Source of the DNA: Deltaproteobacteria bacterium
GTDB taxonomy: Bacteria > Myxococcota > XYA12-FULL-58-9
NCBI GenBank assembly: GCA_016218825.1
Contig: JACRCV010000008.1
Span: 25,169-89,168 of the forward strand
Direction of reading: 5' to 3'
DNA length: 64,000 nt
Below, one piece after another: positions 28,897-37,394 of this stretch (position 1 is its first letter; each line of letters opens with the position of its first letter). The notes below the pieces were generated by a model. The model saw only the letters and a list, made by a program, of their open reading frames with translations. It searched no databases and was not told where the DNA came from. Both the position numbers and the translations under genes were made by a program.

Positions 28897-29495
28897 CGCA
28901 GGGCCTCCTCCAGCGGCTGCCGGTCGCAAGAGGCGGGGACACGGCGTGACAGCTCGACGACGAGCGCCTTCTTGATGTTGTCGCGCACCCGATCGAGACG
29001 CGTCGTCACCGTGCTCTGCGGCACGCCGAGGCGGGTCGCGACCGCGCCGGTCGAATCCAGGCCTTCGACGTAGTAGAGCCGCGCGGTCTCCTTGAGCGGA
29101 CCGTCGGCGAGGGCGGCGATCGCGCGGCGCACGATCTCTTGCCTCTCTGCCGCGGCGAAGACCGCGAACGGGTCGTCGGCCGACCGCGCCGCCGGCTCGG
29201 CCGCGAGCTTCTCGGTGCCGCGCTCGTGGCGCGCGGCCTTGTGCCAACGATTGATCCCGAGGTTCTTGACGGTCTTCATGAGAAAACCACCGAACGCCGC
29301 CGGCTCGCGGAGATCATCGAGGCGCGCGAAGCACGCGAGCCACGCGTCCTGCAACAGGTCTTCGGCGTCGGCGGTGCGGCCCGAGGTCATGCCGAGCGCC
29401 ACCCGCATCGCCACCGGCGCGTAGGCGCGAAACAGCGCCTCGCGGGCACGCTCGTCGCCGCGCCGCGCCCGCTCCACCCACGCCGCTGTCTCCAT
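28893..29495 (-). CDS. ECF-type RNA polymerase sigma factor
   Basis: The product has 200 residues using the ATG at 29495 (METAAWVERA); a GTG at 29510 is possible. Region 2 is recognisable as DAEDLLQDAWLACFARL with the downstream Trp-rich element FLMKTVKNLGINRWHK. Region 4 ends with an HTH, STGAVATRLGVPQSTVTTRL. There is no region 1 or 3, as in ECF (group 4) factors. It heads a four-gene coupled operon (sigma, anti-sigma, caspase-barrel, lipoprotein), so it probably controls that operon and perhaps the divergent lipoprotein gene at 29728. I found no obvious GGAAC-type -35 site in the 232 bp upstream. Confidence 0.9.
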   Translation of the reverse strand: METAAWVERARRGDERAREALFRAYAPVAMRVALGMTSGRTADAEDLLQDAWLACFARLDDLREPAAFGGFLMKTVKNLGINRWHKAARHERGTEKLAAEPAARSADDPFAVFAAAERQEIVRRAIAALADGPLKETARLYYVEGLDSTGAVATRLGVPQSTVTTRLDRVRDNIKKALVVELSRRVPASCDRQPLEEALR

Positions 29496-29727
29496 CGGCC
29501 CCGCCACCACCGCGTTCGCCCTTCGTCAACCAACCGCCATCGTGGACGCGCTAACATGCCCACCACCCATCCGGCAACTGTCCCACCCCACGGACAACAC
29601 CGCCCCGACGCCGGTCCCAACAATCGACCGCCACGAACCTCCACAAACCGGCACAAAGAAAGTTGAGACAACCCCCGACGCCCGCGTGTCATTCGGCCGT
29701 AACCGTGCTCGAACCCGAGGAGTCATC

Positions 29728-30600
29728 ATGCGCAACTATTCAATTGTATTTGGTTATTGTCTCGCGGTCGCCCTGCTTGGTTGTGGCGGCGGGAGCGCCG
29801 TCGATGGGGGACAAGACCGCGGCCCGACCTTGACGACCGGCAAGAGCTTCTCGGTGTCGGGGGAGGCGGCGCTCACCTGTGACCTGAGCTGCGGTGGCGA
29901 GCAGGACCAGGCGCTCTCGTATCAGACGCCGTCGGGGCTGCAGATCGGGGTGACGGCGGTGGAGCTGTTGCGCTCCGCCACCGATCCGAGCCCGCACCGC
30001 CTGCTCGCCGCGACCCCCGCCAAAGAGGTCGACCTCGTCGCCGGCGCGACCTTCGCAGCGGTGGACATCGGCTCGATCCCCGAGGGCACCTACACCCACA
30101 TGCAGGTCAGCGTCGCGTGGGTGCGCTTCGACGCCGCGGCCACCGCGCACGCGAACGACATGACCATCCCCGGCACCCTCACCGTCGACTACGCGGTGTC
30201 GAGCTACGCCGACCCGGCACAGGGACCGCGCAGCGCCGGCGACTACCTCGCGTCGTTTTGCGCCTTCGGCTCGACCTTGGCCCAAGCCGGCAGTCACCCG
30301 GTCGAGTTTCCGCCGCCCTACCCGGGCGCCACGGTCGACGCGTCGGCAGGCACCTACCGCGTCCGGTTCGCGATGGCCGACGGGCCGGTGACCATCGATC
30401 ACGGCTCCCCGACCTCGGTGGACGCCGCGGTCACCTTCTACATCGAAGACGCGCTCGGCTGGCGCGACCTCAGCGTCCCGGGCTACACGACCGGGGTGCT
30501 GGACCTGGCGCCAGACGCCGCCGCCAGCGAGCAGCCGGAGTCGATGGCCATCCGGGGCTTCTCGGTGTCGGTCGTCGAGGACGAGGCGCTGACTCCGTAG
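29728..30600 (+). CDS. Hypothetical lipoprotein
   Basis: The product has 290 residues starting MRNYSIVFGYC, with ribosome-binding site gaggag 6 nt upstream. The signal peptide has lipobox LLGC (VALLGCGGGSAVDGG). The mature part is beta-rich: segments SYQTPSGLQIGVTAVELL and EGTYTHMQVSVAWVRF suggest a carbohydrate-binding- or DUF4382-like sandwich, which I cannot confirm. The early coding region and the preceding intergenic DNA are noticeably more AT-rich than the rest of the window. It is divergent from the ECF sigma operon and could be one of its targets. Confidence 0.7.
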   Translation: MRNYSIVFGYCLAVALLGCGGGSAVDGGQDRGPTLTTGKSFSVSGEAALTCDLSCGGEQDQALSYQTPSGLQIGVTAVELLRSATDPSPHRLLAATPAKEVDLVAGATFAAVDIGSIPEGTYTHMQVSVAWVRFDAAATAHANDMTIPGTLTVDYAVSSYADPAQGPRSAGDYLASFCAFGSTLAQAGSHPVEFPPPYPGATVDASAGTYRVRFAMADGPVTIDHGSPTSVDAAVTFYIEDALGWRDLSVPGYTTGVLDLAPDAAASEQPESMAIRGFSVSVVEDEALTP

Positions 30601-30632
30601 ATCCCAGCCGCCGCTGCCGCTAGATTGCGGGC

Positions 30633-31598
30633 GTGGACAAGACCTTCCAACGCGCCTCGCGTCCCGTCTCGCCCCGGCCCCGCCTGGTCGCGGCGCTCGG
30701 TCGCTCGCGCCTGCGCGGCGCCGTTGCCCTCGGGGTCGCCGTCGGTTGCGCCGTGCTCGCGAGCACCGGGTCTTCGGCTCACGGGCTCTTCGGCGTGCGG
30801 CGGCCGAGAAGCGCCGAGTGGTTGGGCGAGCTCGCGCTGGCGAGCGTTCATCGGCTGGCCGGGGACAGCGGCCTCAGCGCGCTCGCGGCGCTCGCCGCGG
30901 GCCTGGCGTTGGTCATCGCGGCGGCGACCTTGCGCCCGCCCTGGGTGTCGCGGCTCTGGTTGATGCTCGGATCGTTGTTGCTGAGCCTTGATCACACCTA
31001 CCTCCGCCCGCAGCTGTTCGCGTGGCCGCTCGCGGCGCTGTCGTGCTGGGCGCTGCAACGCAAACACTACTGGCTCGTGCCGCCGGTCTTCCTGGTGTGG
31101 GGCAACGTCCACGCCAGCGTCGCGGTCGCGGCGGTGGTCGGCGGCCTGCACTTCGCCGACGAGTACCGCAGACGCGGCGAGTGGCGGGCGCTGGCGCAGG
31201 GCGCTCTGTGCCTGTTGCTGCCGCTCATCAACCCCACCTTCGTGCGGGTCTACACCGCCGCTCTCACCCCGGCGACGCTTTCGACCGCGCTCGGCGAGGC
31301 GACCGGGCGAGGCAGCGGCAACGACTTCGTGGGGGTGTTCGTTACCATCGTGATCCTCGCGGCGCTGGGGGTGCTGACCGCACACCCGCGAAACCCCTTC
31401 GACCTGGCGGCGGTGGCCGGGCTGACCGTCGTCGGGCTGTCGGTGGACGGCCTCGACCTCGTCGCCGTGGTCTATCTCGCGCCGCTGGTCGCCAGCCACT
31501 ACGAGGCGCGGGCGTTCATGCTCGCGTCCCGACTGCGGGCCGGGCTCACCGCGGCCGCGGTCGCCGGCTTCGTGGTCGTCGCGCTCTGGCAGCGCTGA
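30633..31598 (+). CDS. Multi-spanning membrane protein (GT-C-like)
   Basis: The product has 321 residues starting at GTG 30633. About 8-9 hydrophobic helices are spread along the chain. The segment YLRPQLFAWPLAALSCW followed by LVWGNVHASVAVAAVVGG resembles the 'RPxLFxW ... WxNxHxs' signature of integral membrane proteins related to GT-C glycosyltransferases and lipid-linked sugar enzymes. It lacks the N-terminal acidic catalytic loop expected of a complete GT-C enzyme, so it may be a short relative. No partner gene is obvious; it lies 32 bp after the lipoprotein gene in the same direction. Confidence 0.65.
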   Translation: MDKTFQRASRPVSPRPRLVAALGRSRLRGAVALGVAVGCAVLASTGSSAHGLFGVRRPRSAEWLGELALASVHRLAGDSGLSALAALAAGLALVIAAATLRPPWVSRLWLMLGSLLLSLDHTYLRPQLFAWPLAALSCWALQRKHYWLVPPVFLVWGNVHASVAVAAVVGGLHFADEYRRRGEWRALAQGALCLLLPLINPTFVRVYTAALTPATLSTALGEATGRGSGNDFVGVFVTIVILAALGVLTAHPRNPFDLAAVAGLTVVGLSVDGLDLVAVVYLAPLVASHYEARAFMLASRLRAGLTAAAVAGFVVVALWQR

Positions 31599-31607
31599 GG
31601 CTCGCGG

Positions 31608-32267
31608 TCAGCGCTCGAGCTCGAAGTCGGCGTAGTCGGCGATCACCTCGGTGTTGGTGCCGTCACCGTCGGTCAAGACCCCGAGGCCGACGATCGACGG
31701 CACGTCGACATCGGCGCCGAAGTAGCGGTGAAAGTCCTCGTCGAGCGGCGCGCTGGCGAGGCGCCACTCCTCGGTCGCCGCCGGCGGACCGTCTTTGACC
31801 ACGAGGTGGATCTTCTGAAAGAGCCTGGAGTTGTTGCCCCGAAAGTTGAACCCGGGCGGGTGCTTGACGCTCCAGACGTACTTCAGCACGTACTTGCGAA
31901 CCGTCGCCTCGAAGTAGACGTAGACCGCTCCGGCGCTGTCGCGACGCCCCTCGATGGCCTCGTCAGCACCCTCGGGAAACTTGTGGACCCGCCAGCGCCA
32001 CCGCAGGGTCCGAAAGTGTCCGGGCAGGTCGAGCTCGGCGTACAAGATCACGGTGTCCCGACCCGGCCGATAGCGCGCGCGGAGGAGCTTCGCGCCCCCC
32101 TCGTCGACTACACTGTAGTAGCTGTCGCCCTCCGCGAAGCGTGACAACACCTTCCACCTTGGCCCGGCAGGAATCGAGACCTTCTCGGGCGCCCCGCCGT
32201 CGGCGCGCGCCCCGCCCGGTAGCATGGCGACAAAGACCAGCGCCCAAAAGACCCGCACCGATGTCAT
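31608..32267 (-). CDS. DUF3047 family exported protein
   Basis: The product has 219 residues. A signal peptide (VFWALVFVAMLPGGARADGG) precedes a beta-rich domain with the DUF3047 landmarks as I remember them: FRTLRWRWRVHKFPEGAD, GAVYVYFEA, YVLKYVWS and a C-terminal NTEVIADYADFELE. The family has a jelly-roll-like fold, is periplasmic, and has no known activity. It is convergent with the membrane-protein gene and divergent from the PAP2 gene, so it stands alone. Apart from the 237-bp upstream gap I see no regulatory clue. Confidence 0.8.
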   Translation of the reverse strand: MTSVRVFWALVFVAMLPGGARADGGAPEKVSIPAGPRWKVLSRFAEGDSYYSVVDEGGAKLLRARYRPGRDTVILYAELDLPGHFRTLRWRWRVHKFPEGADEAIEGRRDSAGAVYVYFEATVRKYVLKYVWSVKHPPGFNFRGNNSRLFQKIHLVVKDGPPAATEEWRLASAPLDEDFHRYFGADVDVPSIVGLGVLTDGDGTNTEVIADYADFELER

Positions 32268-32504
32268 GAAGCTCCCTATGGTGACGCCGAGCCTACCTCA
32301 TCCCGGGAGGCGCGGTCGACCTCTATGACGCACTGCATTAAACGCCCGCGAGCTTGGGTAGGGGTGACAGAAACCGCGGCGCGCGGGTTTAGATCGCAGC
32401 CGGCTTCAAGGCCTTGCTGGTGGTTTGCCTTGCTGTTACGGAAGACAACGGCTCCCGAAGCGGGGGCTCGAGAGCGCGGCCAGTGGTGGCCGGGCGAGAG
32501 GGTC

Positions 32505-33572
32505 ATGACGAGCGCCGCGTCTGACGATGACAGCCCCGACACCAGCTCCGGCACGTCTTGGAGCCGGTGGCTCTGGGCGCACGTCTTCCTCATCGGCCCC
32601 GACCTCATCTTGCTCGGGCTCTTCGTCCTCCTGTTGGCCGGGCTGCTCGCCGTCTACGGGGGTCGCTTCGCCTTCGTCCGCAGCTCGTTCTTGCTGCCGC
32701 TCTTGTCGGTGGCGCTGCTCATCGTCGTCGCGACCCTGACGCAGGCGTCCAAGGTCTTGACCCACGCCGCGACCTCTTGGGCGGGGCTCTCGACCGCGGT
32801 CGGCAAGCTGGTCCGCGACTGGCTGCCGCTGGTGTTGGTGTTGTTCGTCTACGAGAACCTGCACGACCTGACGTATCTGATTCGACCCGACCACGTCGAC
32901 GCGGTGCTGCTTCGCATCGACGAGCTGATCTTCGGCGTCGAGCCGACCATCCTCCTGCAAGCGGTCATCTCCCCCTGGCTGACGGAGTACATGACCTTCG
33001 CCTACGCGCTGTACTTCGTGTTCCCGACCTTCATGCTGGTGTTGCCGTACACCAAGGGCCAGACCTACGTGTTCCGCGAGGGGGCGCTGGCGCTCTCCCT
33101 GTGCTGCTACCTCGGGTTTTTGGGCTACATCACGGTGCCGGCGGTGGGGCCGCGCTACTTCATCCCCGAGAGCCTGACGGTGCCGCTTACGGGGATCTGG
33201 CTCACCGCCCGAGCCGCCGCGGTGTGGAACGCCCTCGAGACCGTCCAGCGCGACTGCTTCCCGAGCCTGCACACCGCGATGTCGACCATCGCCCTGGTCT
33301 ACCTCTGGCGCCTACGGCGCTACTATCAGAACGGCATGTGGGTGCTGGCGGTGGCGACCCCCCTGACCGTCAGCCTGTGGTTGTCGACGGTCTATTTGCG
33401 CTACCACTGGACGGTCGACGTCGTCGCCGGCTGGGCGCTGGCGTTCCTCTGCGTCAGCTTGGCGCCGGCCATCGTCCGCCGCTACTACAAGAAGAAGGAC
33501 GGGGCCCGGGTGCAGGTGTCCCCGGACATCGCCCGGGAGGGTGTCTTGGGTTTTCCTCAATCCTATCGTTGA
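32505..33572 (+). CDS. PAP2 superfamily membrane enzyme (AUR1-like lipid phosphatase/transferase)
   Basis: The product has 355 residues from ATG 32505 (MTSAASDDD); the frame extends to 32325 without good coding character. Six or more transmembrane helices are present. PAP2 motifs occur in order: GYITVPAVGPRYF (near motif 1), CFPSLHTAMS (Ser-His motif 2) and YLRYHWTVDVVAGW (His...Asp motif 3). This form without the classical KxxxxxxRP resembles AUR1/inositol-phosphotransferase-like members. These transfer or remove a phospho-headgroup on lipids facing the periplasm. It opens a five-gene plus-strand cluster with a GT4 glycosyltransferase and lipid-export genes, suggesting it makes a polar lipid that is then glycosylated and exported. 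Confidence 0.82.
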   Translation: MTSAASDDDSPDTSSGTSWSRWLWAHVFLIGPDLILLGLFVLLLAGLLAVYGGRFAFVRSSFLLPLLSVALLIVVATLTQASKVLTHAATSWAGLSTAVGKLVRDWLPLVLVLFVYENLHDLTYLIRPDHVDAVLLRIDELIFGVEPTILLQAVISPWLTEYMTFAYALYFVFPTFMLVLPYTKGQTYVFREGALALSLCCYLGFLGYITVPAVGPRYFIPESLTVPLTGIWLTARAAAVWNALETVQRDCFPSLHTAMSTIALVYLWRLRRYYQNGMWVLAVATPLTVSLWLSTVYLRYHWTVDVVAGWALAFLCVSLAPAIVRRYYKKKDGARVQVSPDIAREGVLGFPQSYR

Positions 33573-33628
33573 CCTCGACGGGGCTTCGGGAGTATCTGAC
33601 AGCCCGGCCGGGGCGAAAGACGAAGGCA

Positions 33629-34849
33629 ATGAAGATAGCGTTGGTCTCCGCGTTTGACTTCGCTTATCCGGGTGGCGTGAACTCCCATATCCAGTGTCTG
33701 GCGCAGCACCTCGGCCAGATGGGGCACGACGTCAGGATCCTCGCGCCGTTCAGCGAGGGTCGCGGCCCGGCGCCACAGAACCTGGTGCCGATGGGGGCGT
33801 CGTTTCCGTTCCCGAGCGCCGGCTCGATCGCCCGCTGCTCACCGTCGCCGTTCTTGGGCCCGACGATCGACGCCATCTTGGAGCGCGAAAACTTCGACAT
33901 CGTCCACGTCCACGAGCCGTTGACCCCGGCGCTGCCGCTGACGATGGTGTGGCGCTCGACGGTCCCGACGGTCGGCACCTTCCACGCCTATCACGGCACC
34001 CCGGTCGCCTATCACCTGTTCAAGCCCTTCCTGCGCTCCGCCGCCGCGCGCCTGGACGGCCTGACCGCGGTATCGAAGGCCGCCGCCGAGTTCGTGTCGC
34101 AGGTGTTCCCCGGCGACTATCAGATCATCCCGAACGGCATCGAGCTCGAGCACTTCAACGACTCGGTGCTGCCGATCTCCGAGCTCGTCGACGACAAGCT
34201 CAACCTGTTGTTCGTCGGCCGCCTCGAGAAGCGCAAAGGCCTGGACTACCTGCTGCGGGCGTTCGTGAAGATCAAGAGCCAGGTGCCAGCGACCCGCCTG
34301 ATCGTCGTCGGCTCCGGCTCCGCCCGGGTCCGCCGGCGCTACGCGCGCCTGGTCGAGAGGCTGCAGCTCGAGGACGTGGTCTTCACCGGCTACGTGCCCG
34401 ACGCCGTCCTGCCGCGCTACTACCGCACCGCCGACGTCTTCTGCACCCCGGCCACCGGCCACGAGAGCTTCGGCATCGTGTTGCTCGAGGGCATGGCGCT
34501 CGGCAAGCCGATCGTCGCCAGCAACATCCCCGGCTACGCCGGCGTCGTCACCCATGGCCGCGAGGGGCTGTTGGTGCCGCCGAAGGACCCGTCGTCTCTC
34601 GCCCGGGCGCTGGTGTTCTTGTTGATGAACGAGTCGCTGCGCCACGAGATGGGGGCCCGCGGCAAGGCGACCGCCGCCCGGTACAGCTGGAAGGGGATCG
34701 CGAAGCGCCTCGAGGGCCTCTACGAGGACGTGCTCGCCAAGCGCGCCGCCGCCCCCGCCGCCGCCCGAGTCGAGGTGGGTGTCAGCGAGCTGCCGCTGCT
34801 GATGGATCCGGAGGGGAGCCTCGGCACCGCGGTGGGCCACCGCCCCTGA
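33629..34849 (+). CDS. GT4 family glycosyltransferase (PimA-like)
   Basis: The product has 406 residues. The GT-B N-terminal entry MKIALVSAFDFAYPGGVNSH is intact. Landmarks follow in order: NFDIVHVHEPLTP, GTFHAYHGTP, NLLFVGRLEKRKG at the domain junction, and the nucleotide-binding C-terminal ESFGIVLLEGMALGKPIVAS with the E-x7-E pair. PimA-type mannosyl- or glucosyl-transferases add sugar from a nucleotide donor to phosphoinositol or diacylglycerol lipids at the cytoplasmic face. The 56-bp gap after the PAP2 gene and the export genes downstream support a glycolipid acceptor. The sugar and lipid cannot be named from sequence. Confidence 0.88.
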   Translation: MKIALVSAFDFAYPGGVNSHIQCLAQHLGQMGHDVRILAPFSEGRGPAPQNLVPMGASFPFPSAGSIARCSPSPFLGPTIDAILERENFDIVHVHEPLTPALPLTMVWRSTVPTVGTFHAYHGTPVAYHLFKPFLRSAAARLDGLTAVSKAAAEFVSQVFPGDYQIIPNGIELEHFNDSVLPISELVDDKLNLLFVGRLEKRKGLDYLLRAFVKIKSQVPATRLIVVGSGSARVRRRYARLVERLQLEDVVFTGYVPDAVLPRYYRTADVFCTPATGHESFGIVLLEGMALGKPIVASNIPGYAGVVTHGREGLLVPPKDPSSLARALVFLLMNESLRHEMGARGKATAARYSWKGIAKRLEGLYEDVLAKRAAAPAAARVEVGVSELPLLMDPEGSLGTAVGHRP

Positions 34850-34898
34850 GCCCGCGCCCGGTGCGTTGCGACTTGCGTAGCGAGAGCACCGCGAGCCG

Positions 34899-37394
34899 AT
34901 GATGACCAACCTGCGACAGCGTCTCGCCGCCATCCCAAAGACGCTCAGCGCGTCTCTGACGCGCCTCGCCACCCGGCGCTACGGGGTGTTGATCGTCGCC
35001 GCGGCGCTCTGCACCGCGGTCGCGACCCACTTCGTCGCCGAGCTCAAGCTGAAGGCCGACTTCATCGAGCTGTTGCCGCAGCGCTACCAGAGCGTCATCG
35101 ATCTGCGCAAGATCGTCGCCCAGGTCGGCGGCCTCGGCAACCTCTCGATCGCCTTCATGTCCGAGGACGTCCAAGCCTCCGAGCGCCTCGCCGACGACCT
35201 CGCCCGCGTCCTCGACCGCGAGTTTCGCGACCGCATCCGCTACTACGACTACAAGATCGACGCGCTGAAGGCGTTCTACGAAGCGCACGCGCCCCTCTAC
35301 GTGGGCGTCGACGACCTCGAGACCATCCGCGACCGCCTCCGCGACCATGTGACGCGCGAGAAGCGCAAGAAGATCCCGCTGTTCACCGACCTGTTGGACG
35401 ACGAGCCGACGGCCGCCGCCGGCCTCGACTTCAGCGACATCGAGGCCAAGTACGACGCCAAGACCAAGGCCTACGACCGCTACATCGACGGCTACTACAC
35501 CGCCGAAGGCGGCCGGCTGTTGGCGATGCTCATCAAGCCCAAGGGCGAGAGCACCAACATCCCGGCGATGACCCGCCTGGTCGCCGACCTGCAGGCGGCG
35601 ATCGGCCGGCTGCGGCCCGAGACCTACGCCGCCGACATGAAGGTCGGCTTCGCCGGCAACTACAAGACCGGCCTCGAAGAGTACGAGACCCTGAAGAACG
35701 ACATCCTCGGCACCGCGCTCTTGTGCCTGACCCTGGTGTCGCTCTCGATCCTGGCGTTCTTCCGCCGCCTGCGCGCCGTGCTGTTGCTCGGCATCTGCTC
35801 GGTCACCGCGGTGCTCTGGACCTTCGCGGTCACCTACTTCGCGATCGGCTACCTCAACACCGTCACCGCCTTCTTGGGCGCGATCATCGCCGGCACCGGC
35901 ATCAACTACGGCATCATCCTGTTGGCGCGCTACTTCGAAGAGCGCCGCCTCGGCGCCACCCCCGAGGCCGCCGTCGCCACCGCCATCCAAGAGACCCTGG
36001 TCGCCACCTTCGGCGCCGCCAGCACCACCGCGGTCGCGTTCGGCGTCTTCATGCTCGCCGAGGTGAAGTCGTTCTCGCAGTTCGGCTTCATCGGGCTCGT
36101 CGGCATCGTCTTGATCTGGCTCGCGAGCTACACGCTGCTACCGGCAATGGTCGTCGCCTCCGAGGCGCTGTGGCCGTCGGTGCGCCGGAGCCCCCCCGGC
36201 GCCCAGCTGTTGAGCGACAGCGTCGGCCTGGGCTTCCTCGCCAAGGTCGCGCGTCACGACACCCTGGTGTTGACGGTCTTCGGGCTCGGCGCGGTCGCCG
36301 GCGGCATCGTCTTCCTGCGCTACCTCCCGACCTCGTTGGAGTACGACATGTCGCGGCTGCGCACCAAGAGCAGCCTGGAGTCGGGCACCGCGAAGCTCGA
36401 TCACCGCATCAGCCGCATCTTCGACGTCTCGATGACCCCGGCGGTGCTGGTCGCCGACACCCCGGAGGAGGCGCGCGCCATCTGCGCCGCGCTCGCCAAG
36501 AAGAAGGCCGCGGCCGGCGACGCCGCCGGCATCGAGCGCTGTCGCTCGATCTACTCGTTCTTGCCGAGCGACCAGGAGGCCAAGCTCGCGCTGATCGCCG
36601 AGATCCGCGACCTGTTGTCCGGCACCACCCGCGCCGCGCTCACCGAGACCCAGCGCCGGCAGCTCGACGAGCTCGAGCACAGCCTGCCGCCCGGGCCGCT
36701 CGGCATCGACGACCTGCCCGAAGAGATGACGCGCTACTTCGTCGACACCGCGGGCAGGATCGGCACCTTCGTCTACGTCGACCCGCGCGAAGGCCGGAAC
36801 CTCTGGAACGCCGAGAACCTGCTCCGCTTCACGAGCGACATCCGGCAGCTGACGCTCACCGACGGCAAGCAGATCACCTCCTCCGGCGAAGCGGTGATCT
36901 TCGCCGACCTCTTGACCCTGATGAAGCACGACAGCCCGATCGCCACCGCGCTGTCGTTCTTGGCGGTGTTCCTGCTCGTGGTCATGACCTTCGGGAGCCT
37001 CAGCGCCTCGGCCTACGTCACCCTGAGCCTGCTCGTCGGCAGCCTGCTGATGGTCGGAGCGATGGCGGCCGTCGACGTCAAGCTCAACTTCTTCAACTTC
37101 GTGGCGCTGCCGATGACCTTCGGCATCGGCGTCGACTACTCGATCAACATCTATCAGCGCTACCTCCAGGAGGGCCGCGGCTCGCTGCAGAAGGTCTTTC
37201 GCCGCACCGGCGGCGCGGTGCTCCTCTGTTCGCTGACCACCATCATCGGCTACCTGACGTTGATCATCGCCGACAGCAACGCCCTGGTGTCGTTGGGCGG
37301 CCTCGCGATCCTCGGCGAATTCACCTGCCTGGCGACCGCGCTCGTCGCGCTGCCGGCGTTCATCGCCCGCCAGGAGCGGCGCCCCGATGCCTAG
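34899..37394 (+). CDS. MMPL/HpnN-like lipid exporter
   Basis: The product has 831 residues. It has the same plan as the 14480 exporter: TM1 YGVLIVAAALCTAVATHF, a periplasmic domain starting LKADFIELLPQRYQS, two five-helix blocks with GAIIAGTGINYGIILLARY and later FGIGVDYSINIYQRYL (Asp in the second block), and a final FTCLATALVALPAF. HpnN-like proteins transport hopanoids and related lipids toward the outer membrane, and their genes often lie near an HpnM-like MlaC gene, as here. The stop overlaps the TolC-like gene by 8 bp. Two adjacent Met codons (34899 and 34902) are equally plausible starts. Confidence 0.87.
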   Translation: MMTNLRQRLAAIPKTLSASLTRLATRRYGVLIVAAALCTAVATHFVAELKLKADFIELLPQRYQSVIDLRKIVAQVGGLGNLSIAFMSEDVQASERLADDLARVLDREFRDRIRYYDYKIDALKAFYEAHAPLYVGVDDLETIRDRLRDHVTREKRKKIPLFTDLLDDEPTAAAGLDFSDIEAKYDAKTKAYDRYIDGYYTAEGGRLLAMLIKPKGESTNIPAMTRLVADLQAAIGRLRPETYAADMKVGFAGNYKTGLEEYETLKNDILGTALLCLTLVSLSILAFFRRLRAVLLLGICSVTAVLWTFAVTYFAIGYLNTVTAFLGAIIAGTGINYGIILLARYFEERRLGATPEAAVATAIQETLVATFGAASTTAVAFGVFMLAEVKSFSQFGFIGLVGIVLIWLASYTLLPAMVVASEALWPSVRRSPPGAQLLSDSVGLGFLAKVARHDTLVLTVFGLGAVAGGIVFLRYLPTSLEYDMSRLRTKSSLESGTAKLDHRISRIFDVSMTPAVLVADTPEEARAICAALAKKKAAAGDAAGIERCRSIYSFLPSDQEAKLALIAEIRDLLSGTTRAALTETQRRQLDELEHSLPPGPLGIDDLPEEMTRYFVDTAGRIGTFVYVDPREGRNLWNAENLLRFTSDIRQLTLTDGKQITSSGEAVIFADLLTLMKHDSPIATALSFLAVFLLVVMTFGSLSASAYVTLSLLVGSLLMVGAMAAVDVKLNFFNFVALPMTFGIGVDYSINIYQRYLQEGRGSLQKVFRRTGGAVLLCSLTTIIGYLTLIIADSNALVSLGGLAILGEFTCLATALVALPAFIARQERRPDA

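Noticed and set aside
29496..29727. ECF sigma target promoter (GGAAC-type) in the divergent spacer
   Set aside because: No GGAAC-like -35 with a suitable -10 was found by eye on either strand; autoregulation remains only an expectation.
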